From contig NZ_JAPWKD010000002.1 of assembly GCF_028283705.1 (NCBI RefSeq), positions 272,714-336,713 of the forward strand: DNA of 64,000 bases. The letters are read 5' to 3'. The DNA comes from Pantoea sp. Lineage in GTDB: Bacteria; Pseudomonadota; Gammaproteobacteria; Enterobacterales; Enterobacteriaceae. This document shows, piece by piece, positions 56,573-64,000 of this stretch (position 1 is its first letter; each line of letters opens with the position of its first letter). The notes below the pieces were generated by a model. That model searched no databases. It was not told the DNA's origin and saw only the letters and a program-made list of their open reading frames with translations. The position numbers and the translations under genes were made by a program.

Positions 56573-57475
56573 ATGAATCGTACCCTGGCAGATTTGGATC
56601 GTGTGGTGGCGCTGGGCGGCGGCCACGGTCTGGGTCGTGTGATGTCGGCGCTGGCACCGCTTGGCTCGCGTCTGACTGGTATTGTTACCACCACCGACAA
56701 CGGCGGTTCGACCGGACGCATCCGCCGTTCAGAAGGCGGTATTGCCTGGGGCGATATGCGTAACTGCATCAACCAGTTGATCACCGAACCGAGCGTCGCT
56801 TCGGCGATGTTTGAATATCGCTTTACCGGCAATGGCGAACTGGCCGGTCACAACCTCGGCAACCTGATCCTGAAAGCGCTTGACCATCTCAGCGTTCGTC
56901 CGCTGGAAGCCATCAATATCATCCGCAACCTGCTGAAAGTGGATGCATTTTTGATTCCAATGTCCGAGCAACCCGTCGATCTGGTAGCCCAGGATAACGA
57001 AGGCAATATGGTGTACGGCGAAACCGCAGTTGATGAGATGAAGCAAGCCCCGCAGGAGTTGATGCTGCATCCCAACGTCATACCCACTCGTGAAGCGCTG
57101 GATGCGATTGGCGAAGCGGATTTGATCCTGATTGGTCCCGGCAGTTTCTACACCAGCCTGATGCCGATTCTGCTGATGGAAGAGATGGCGCGCGCATTGC
57201 GTCGCACCCCGGCAACCATGGTGTTTATCGGCAACCTGGGCCGGGAACTCAGCCCGGCCGCCGCCAGCCTGACCGTGGCGGACAAACTGGTGATCATGGA
57301 AAAAGCGATTGGTAAACGGGTGATTGATGCAGTGATCGTCAGCCCGGCGGCGGATATTCGCGGCGTAGAGGAGCGTTTAATCGTGCGCGAACCGCTGGAG
57401 GCCGCCGACATTAAATACCGACATGACCGCCAGCTGCTGCGCGTGGCGCTGGAGCATGCCATCCAGGCATTTTGA
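56573..57475 (+). CDS. ybhK: YvcK/gluconeogenesis-factor family protein YbhK
   Basis: The 300-residue CofD-like protein has [15 protein letters not shown] near residue 13, [13 protein letters not shown] near 40 and [14 protein letters not shown] near 188. YvcK in Gram-positives supports gluconeogenesis and cell-wall homeostasis and binds UDP-sugars; the enterobacterial role is unclear. It is divergent from moaA, as in E. coli. Confidence 0.94.
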   Translation: MNRTLADLDRVVALGGGHGLGRVMSALAPLGSRLTGIVTTTDNGGSTGRIRRSEGGIAWGDMRNCINQLITEPSVASAMFEYRFTGNGELAGHNLGNLILKALDHLSVRPLEAINIIRNLLKVDAFLIPMSEQPVDLVAQDNEGNMVYGETAVDEMKQAPQELMLHPNVIPTREALDAIGEADLILIGPGSFYTSLMPILLMEEMARALRRTPATMVFIGNLGRELSPAAASLTVADKLVIMEKAIGKRVIDAVIVSPAADIRGVEERLIVREPLEAADIKYRHDRQLLRVALEHAIQAF

Positions 57476-57510
57476 CCTGAAAATTGCGCGACAAAAGGGG
57501 GCTCCGGTTA

Positions 57511-59532
57511 TCAGGAGGCAGCGATAAACAGCTCGCGTAGTTCATGCAACTGGTCGCGTACCCGCGCTGCCTCTTCAAACTCCAGATTCTGCGCGTGCTG
57601 CTGCATCTGCCCTTCCAGCTCATGAATTTTCTTCTGCATCGCCTGCGGCGTGAGCGCCAGATAGCTGGCCTCGGCTTCAGCGGCGGTGCGCGATGCCGTT
57701 TTACCCTTGCCACGGGTTTTGACCACGTTTTTACCCAGTTCGAGAATATCGGTGATCTTTTTGTTCAGCCCCTGCGGCACGATGCCGTTTTCTTCATTGT
57801 AGCGCTGCTGTTTCTCGCGACGGCGTTCTGTCTCCCCAATGGCGCGAGCCATCGACGGCGTGATCTTATCAGCGTACAGAATTGCTTTACCATTGATGTT
57901 ACGCGCAGCACGGCCAATGGTCTGAATCAGTGAACGTTCGGAGCGCAGGAAGCCTTCTTTATCGGCATCAAGAATCGCCACCAGCGACACTTCCGGCATA
58001 TCCAGCCCTTCACGCAGCAGGTTAATCCCTACCAGCACGTCAAACTCACCCAGGCGCAGGTCGCGAATGATCTCCATACGCTCCACCGTGTCGATATCCG
58101 AGTGCAGATAACGCACCTTTTCGCCGTGCTCTTCCAGATACTCGGTCAAATCTTCCGCCATGCGCTTGGTCAGGGTGGTGACCAGCACACGTTCATTGAT
58201 CTCTACGCGCTTGCGGATTTCCGACAGCAGGTCATCCACCTGGGTGGTCACCGGACGCACTTCGAGGATCGGATCGAGCAGGCCGGTCGGACGCACCACC
58301 TGATCAATCACTTCATTACCGGATTTCTCCAGCTCGTAGTTACCCGGCGTGGCCGAAACATAGATGGTTTGCGGGGCCAGCGCTTCAAATTCTTCAAAGC
58401 GTAGCGGACGGTTATCCAGCGCTGACGGCAGGCGAAAGCCATATTCCACCAGCGTCTCTTTACGCGCGCGGTCACCGCGATACATGCCACCAATCTGCGG
58501 AATGGTGACGTGGGATTCATCAACCACCAGCAGGCCATCGGCCGGGAGGTAGTCAAACAGCGTCGGCGGTGGCTCGCCCGGCCCACGTCCGGAGAGATAG
58601 CGCGAATAGTTTTCGATACCTGAGCAGTAACCCAGCTCGTTCATCATCTCGAGGTCAAACTGGGTACGCTGGGTAATGCGCTGTTCTTCCAGTAATTTAT
58701 TGTTTTCCAGCAGCACCTGACGGCGTACCACCAGCTCCTTTTTGATCTCTTCCATGGATTGCAGGATGCGTTCGCGCGGTGTGACATAGTGGGTTTTGGG
58801 ATAGACGGTAAAACGCGGCACCACCGAAACCACCTGGCCGGTGAGCGGGTCAAACAGTGACAGCCGCTCCACTTCTTCATCAAACAGCTCCACGCGCAGC
58901 GCGATATCGTCAGATTCGGCCGGGAAGACATCAATCACCTCGCCGCGCACGCGGAAGGTGCCACGCTGGAACACCTGGTCGTTGCGGCTATATTGCAATT
59001 CCGCCAGGCGGCGCAGAATACTGCGTTGATCAATGATCATGCCGCGCGTCAGATGCAGCATCATTTTCAGGTAAAGATCGGGATCGCCCAGGCCGTAGAT
59101 CGCCGAAACCGACGCCACCACAATCACGTCACGCCGTTCCAGCAGCGCTTTGGTGGCCGACAGACGCATCTGCTCAATATGCTCATTCACCGACGCATCT
59201 TTTTCTATAAAGGTGTCGGAGCTGGGCACATAAGCTTCTGGCTGATAGTAGTCGTAGTAGGAGACGAAAAACTCCACCGCGTTATCCGGGAAGAACTCCT
59301 TCATCTCGCCGTAAAGCTGAGCCGCCAGCGTCTTGTTAGGAGCCAGTACCATGGTAGGCCGGTTAAGATCGGCAATCACATTGGCCACGGTAAAGGTTTT
59401 TCCCGAACCGGTCACCCCCAGCAGCGTCTGATGCGCCAGGCCATCCTCCAGCCCCTCTTCCAGACGACGAATCGCCTCAGGCTGGTCCCCTGATGGTTTA
59501 AAAGCGGAGTTGAGTTTAAAGGCTTTACTCAT
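57511..59532 (-). CDS. uvrB: Excinuclease ABC subunit B
   Basis: UvrB is the damage-verifying helicase of nucleotide excision repair. The protein has 673 residues, as in E. coli, starting [11 protein letters not shown]. Walker A GVTGSGKT is at residues 39-46, the beta-hairpin region has [10 protein letters not shown] near 95, helicase motif VI is QTIGRAARN near 540, and the UVR domain that meets UvrC lies at the C-terminus. Upstream in-frame codons are not conserved. A degenerate LexA box lies 82 bp before the start. Confidence 0.97.
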   Translation of the reverse strand: MSKAFKLNSAFKPSGDQPEAIRRLEEGLEDGLAHQTLLGVTGSGKTFTVANVIADLNRPTMVLAPNKTLAAQLYGEMKEFFPDNAVEFFVSYYDYYQPEAYVPSSDTFIEKDASVNEHIEQMRLSATKALLERRDVIVVASVSAIYGLGDPDLYLKMMLHLTRGMIIDQRSILRRLAELQYSRNDQVFQRGTFRVRGEVIDVFPAESDDIALRVELFDEEVERLSLFDPLTGQVVSVVPRFTVYPKTHYVTPRERILQSMEEIKKELVVRRQVLLENNKLLEEQRITQRTQFDLEMMNELGYCSGIENYSRYLSGRGPGEPPPTLFDYLPADGLLVVDESHVTIPQIGGMYRGDRARKETLVEYGFRLPSALDNRPLRFEEFEALAPQTIYVSATPGNYELEKSGNEVIDQVVRPTGLLDPILEVRPVTTQVDDLLSEIRKRVEINERVLVTTLTKRMAEDLTEYLEEHGEKVRYLHSDIDTVERMEIIRDLRLGEFDVLVGINLLREGLDMPEVSLVAILDADKEGFLRSERSLIQTIGRAARNINGKAILYADKITPSMARAIGETERRREKQQRYNEENGIVPQGLNKKITDILELGKNVVKTRGKGKTASRTAAEAEASYLALTPQAMQKKIHELEGQMQQHAQNLEFEEAARVRDQLHELRELFIAAS

Positions 59533-60428
59533 GGTTTTGCGGTTCCTGCTGGAGAAGTCGGCGGGCAGGCTGCTAATTCTACTCTGCCAGCGCGAATTTG
59601 CCAGTAAAAAATACTGGATATATTTACATATATGCTGCACGATTACGGGGAGGCGTGGCGACTCGCCGCAGTGCAATTTTAACAAGGACAGGTAACACCT
59701 TGTGGTACAAGGTTATCCCCAGAAAGGAGATGCTTTTAACATTTGTCAATAGAGCGTCATAAAATTGCAGTCTGATGACGAGCAAGATAATTCTCAGGCT
59801 TGATTTTAACTAACATGTTGATTTGTCAAATAATCGCTAAAAAGCCCAGTTTCTCAGCATAATGTATGCAGGCCGCGTATTTCCTCGCTTGCGCTCTGTT
59901 TTCAGTCTCTAATACACAAGGTTATCCACAGGAATAGTGGATAACTGATGGCAGCCCCGCCCCCATCGCCTGTGCATAATTTTCTCCGGCTTGTCCTGAC
60001 GTGCGAAAAATTTTTTTTTGCGTTTATTTTTCTCACAACCCGCGCGGCATTAACTATTCTTTTTCCGTGCTGTGGGGGGGCTGCTGGATGAAATTTCCAG
60101 TAAATAAGGCCACTTATTCCTGCCGGTTCTGCCTTATGCCAGATCGGCTGCACCAGAATCGTTAAGCATTCAGCACCGCTAAAGTGCAGCCTTTTTATCA
60201 CTCCGTGGAATTGTTAAGCGTTACTCAACTTTTAAGCCTGATTTTTGCCCGCCATTGATGCATTTTTCATCGCATCGGCAACCTGGCCTGAGAATTGCAG
60301 GTTTATCGATAGAGCATTTGTAACAACTCACTGATGGTGAGAGTGGCAATGATGAATCGTGTTTGACTGTTTGCCAGACGACACAGAGCGGAAGCATTCA
60401 GGCTAATTATCTGGAAGGAGAATGTCAG
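59533..60428. other. Long gene-free region with DnaA-box cluster between uvrB and the UrtE-like gene
   Basis: About 900 bp hold no convincing gene. Within 232 bp are TTATCCCCA (59713), a perfect DnaA box TTATCCACA (59922) and an inverted TTATCCACT (59936-59944, minus strand). The first two are both preceded by ACAAGG. AT-rich runs follow near 60005-60060. In E. coli this position is a short uvrB-bioD gap. A short minus-strand reading frame at 59902-60201 has no family features and was rejected. Confidence 0.6.
59614..59629. promoter_or_regulatory. Degenerate LexA-like box upstream of uvrB
   Basis: CTGG-ATATATTT-ACAT departs from CTGT-N8-ACAG at one base in each half-site. The E. coli uvrB operator has the same CTGG half, so the position and form fit, but the second half is weaker. 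A nearby CCAGTA/TACTGG palindrome at 59601-59617 overlaps it. Confidence 0.5.
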
Positions 60429-61145
60429 ATGCTGAGTTTACGTTCGGTGAATCAGTTTTACGGTCAAAACCATATTCTGTGGGATGTGGATCTGGATCTG
60501 CCGCCCGGCACCTGCACTGGCGTGCTGGGGAGTCCGGGGATGGGGAAAACCACGCTGGTCAACTGCATTATGGGGCGGCTGCCAATCAACAGCGGCTCGA
60601 TGACATGGCAGGAAGATGGCTCGCCACCCGAAGACTTATTGCTGCAACCGGCGGAGCAACGTGCACGCATGGGCATAGGCTATGTGCCTCAAGGACGTCA
60701 TATTTTCTCGCAGATGAGCGTAGAAGATAACCTGCTGATTGCGTTGATGGCGGCGCAGGATGAGCGCAGCCGCGCTATCCCGGAAATGGTGTTTGATTTG
60801 TTCCCGGCGCTCTACTCACTGCGTCACCAGCGCAGTGGCGAGCTGCCGATGGATCAACAACAGCAGCTGGCTTTGGCACGTGCGCTGGTACTGCAACCGA
60901 AGCTGTTAATCCTCGACGAACCCACTGAAGGGATGTCACCCTGGCTCGAAGAGGAGATGGGTAACTTAATCCGCCGTCTGAACCGTGATTATGGCCTGAC
61001 CATCCTGCTGCTGGAGCAACACGTCTCCTTTATTCGCCGCGTCGCTGACTACTTTCTGTTGCTGCATCGGGGTCGTAATGTGGCACAGGGCAAAGTGGCA
61101 CAGCTGGATGATGTCACCATCAACAAATGGCTGACGGTGACCTGA
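60429..61145 (+). CDS. Orphan ABC ATPase, UrtE/LivF-like, with altered signature motif
   Basis: The 238-residue ATPase resembles the urea/branched-chain importer subunits UrtE and LivF: Walker A GSPGMGKTT near residue 37, IGYVPQGRHIFSQMSVEDNLL near 86, Walker B ILDEPTEGMSP near 160 and the LLLEQHVSF switch region. The ABC signature LSGGQ is replaced by LPMDQ (near 140), followed by a normal QQQLALARAL. No permease or binding protein lies nearby. It may be a degenerate or regulatory ATPase. AAGGAG precedes the chosen ATG by 9 nt. Confidence 0.85.
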   Translation: MLSLRSVNQFYGQNHILWDVDLDLPPGTCTGVLGSPGMGKTTLVNCIMGRLPINSGSMTWQEDGSPPEDLLLQPAEQRARMGIGYVPQGRHIFSQMSVEDNLLIALMAAQDERSRAIPEMVFDLFPALYSLRHQRSGELPMDQQQQLALARALVLQPKLLILDEPTEGMSPWLEEEMGNLIRRLNRDYGLTILLLEQHVSFIRRVADYFLLLHRGRNVAQGKVAQLDDVTINKWLTVT

Positions 61146-61150
61146 GGGTT

Positions 61151-62554
<1,404 letters not shown>

Positions 62555-62574
<20 letters not shown>

Positions 62575-63709
62575 ACAGCGCCTCCAGCAGACGATCGATA
62601 TCATCCGGGTGATGCGCGGCGGTTAACGTGATACGCAGCCGTGCGGTGCCCGGTGGTACGGTTGGCGGACGAATGGCGCTAACCCAGCACCCCGCCGCCT
62701 TCAGTCGTTGTGATAACGCCAGGGCTGCGCTGTTCTCACCCACCACCAGCGGTTGGATAGCGCTGGCCGAAGGCATCAGCTGCCACGGTAAATCGGCTGC
62801 ACCGGCGCGGAAGCGAGCGATGTTGGCGTGCAGACGCGCGCGTAGTTCATCACCCTGTCGAATTTGCTGCAATGCGGCCTGCAACGCGCAACATTGCGCC
62901 GGAGGCATCGCCGTGGAATAGATCAGATGGCGGGCAAACTGTTCAACATAATCGGCAGTGGCGTCATCGCATAGCAACGCCGCGCCGCTGACGCCGAAGC
63001 CTTTGCCAAAGGTGACGATCAACAGTTCCGGTCGCACCTGCTGCTGCCAGCAGCTGCCGCGCCCCTGTTCGCCGGTGACGCCGATACCATGCGCATCATC
63101 CACCAGCAACCAACCGTTGCCACGCCGCGTTTCCGCTGCAATCTCTGCCAGCGGCGCGCTGTCACCATCCATGCTGAACACCCCCTCCGTCACCACCAGC
63201 GTGTTGCCCCCAACCGGCGTTGCCAGCATTTTTGCCAGGCTTTGCGGCTGGTTATGGGCGAAACGACGCAACAGCGCCGGGCTGTGGCTGGCAGCATCCA
63301 GCAATGACGCGTGCGCCAGCTTGTCGGCAAGGATGCGATCCGGTTTTTCCGCCAGCAAATGGATCACCGCCTGATTCGCGGCAAAACCGGAGATAAACAG
63401 CAACGCACGCCGATAGCCCAGCCAGTCGGCCAGCTCCTCTTCCAGCTGCGCATGATGGCGGCTGTAACCGGTCACATGGCCTGATGCCCCTGCTCCCGCA
63501 CCCGACTCCGCCGCCCCCTGCTGCCACGCGGCAATCACCGCCGGATGCTGGCTCAGGCCGAGATAATCGTTACTGGAAAAGTGACAATAGCGCTGTCCGG
63601 CGACCGTCAGTTCGCGCACGCTGTTGTGCTCAACGCGCACGCGCTGACGCCAGCCATCAGCGGCGCGTCGCTCTGCCAGCGCCTGTTCGATGCGTTGCAA
63701 CCAGCTCAT
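62555..63709 (-). CDS. bioF: 8-amino-7-oxononanoate synthase BioF
   Basis: BioF condenses pimeloyl-ACP and alanine with PLP. The 384-residue enzyme has [12 protein letters not shown] near residue 46, the Asp of DDAHGIGV near 203 and the PLP-Lys in [11 protein letters not shown] near 235. Its ATG overlaps the bioB stop by one base. Confidence 0.96.
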
Positions 63710-64000
63710 TACACCGCCGCGTTGTAGAACTGTGGGGTATCAGCGTGCAGCAGTTGCTCACTCAGCTGAGACTGCTGTTCGTTATCACCGGCAGTGGTGG
63801 CGGTATGCTCCGGATTCAGCCCCAGTTTACGGAACAGAATCAGGTCTTTGTCTTCTTCCGGGTTCGGCGTGGTGAGCAGCTTGCAGCCGTAGAAAATCGA
63901 GTTCGCCCCGGCCATAAAGCACATCGCCTGGGTCTGTTCGCTCATCTGCTCACGGCCTGCCGACAGGCGTACGTGAGAAGATGGCATCATGATGCGCGCC
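63709..64000 (-). CDS. bioB: Biotin synthase BioB (3' part, cut by window edge)
   Basis: BioB inserts sulfur into dethiobiotin by radical-SAM chemistry. Only the C-terminal 97 codons or so are present ([44 protein letters not shown]); the CxxxCxxC cluster site lies beyond the window. The R-x-S-A-G-R segment carries the Arg ligand of the 2Fe-2S cluster. It leads bioFCD; bioA is expected further right, divergent. Confidence 0.95.
   Translation of the reverse strand, partial: ARIMMPSSHVRLSAGREQMSEQTQAMCFMAGANSIFYGCKLLTTPNPEEDKDLILFRKLGLNPEHTATTAGDNEQQSQLSEQLLHADTPQFYNAAV

Noticed and set aside
59902..60201. 99-residue minus-strand frame in the uvrB-side intergenic region
   Set aside because: No ribosome site, no recognisable family, and it runs through the DnaA boxes and poly-T tracts; composition looks non-coding.

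Overview
The window reads as a chromosomal segment of a GC-rich enterobacterium, most likely Pantoea or a close Erwiniaceae relative. This is inferred from many proteins close to E. coli K-12 homologues (dinG, mlrA, osmF, bglX, pbpG, clsB, moaABCDE, uvrB, bioBFCD), from E. coli-like gene order, and from dispersed palindromes flanked by CTAC. I see no rRNA, tRNA, CRISPR array or intact insertion sequence.

Two blocks that lie far apart in E. coli are joined here. Block A runs mlrA-yohO-yehWXY-osmF-(insertions)-bglX-dld-(mscS type)-pbpG-yohC-yohD-yohF-(insertions)-dusC, at about 13.7-46.4 kb. Block B runs rhlE-ybhQ-ybhP-clsB-ybhN-ybhL-moaEDCBA-ybhK-uvrB-bioDCFB, at 46.4-64 kb. In E. coli rhlE is next to dinG; here dinG sits at the far left edge, so about 46 kb separates the two. 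The rhlE/dusC junction is only 4 bp.

Layout. 0-0.7 kb: 5' part of dinG with a consensus LexA box. 0.7-12 kb: an accessory catabolic island bracketed by two paralogous LysR regulators. It holds a guanidinobutyrase/agmatinase-type ureohydrolase, an iron-type alcohol dehydrogenase, an MmgE/PrpD protein, two polysaccharide-deacetylase-fold hydrolases (one lacking a metal ligand), a polar amino-acid ABC importer and an argininosuccinate-lyase-type C-N lyase. This looks like an uncharacterised route for uptake and breakdown of an N-substituted, perhaps cyclic or guanidino-bearing, amino acid. 12-13.6 kb: an XRE-cupin regulator with two GNAT acetyltransferases. 13.6-18.4 kb: mlrA, the small protein yohO and the osmF ABC importer. 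18.6-25 kb: idi, a chemoreceptor, an Rpn nuclease, a probable SUFU-domain protein, a small membrane protein and an MpaB-like protein. 25-35 kb: bglX to yohF. 35-43.4 kb: a GH15 glucoamylase-like enzyme, LdtB, a CorA/ZntB transporter, a Pit phosphate transporter with a PPK2 polyphosphate kinase and PhoB-box-like repeats, and an MFS pump. 43.4-45.5 kb: an AT-rich islet with hcp, a DUF3289 candidate effector and a DUF943 candidate immunity protein. 45.5-64 kb: dusC, rhlE, the ybh/moa cluster with a Moco riboswitch, uvrB, an intergenic region with DnaA boxes, an orphan UrtE-like ATPase and the biotin operon.

The least described parts are the 0.7-12 kb catabolic island, the hcp islet, the MlrA-type operator in front of mlrA, and the DnaA-box region beside uvrB.
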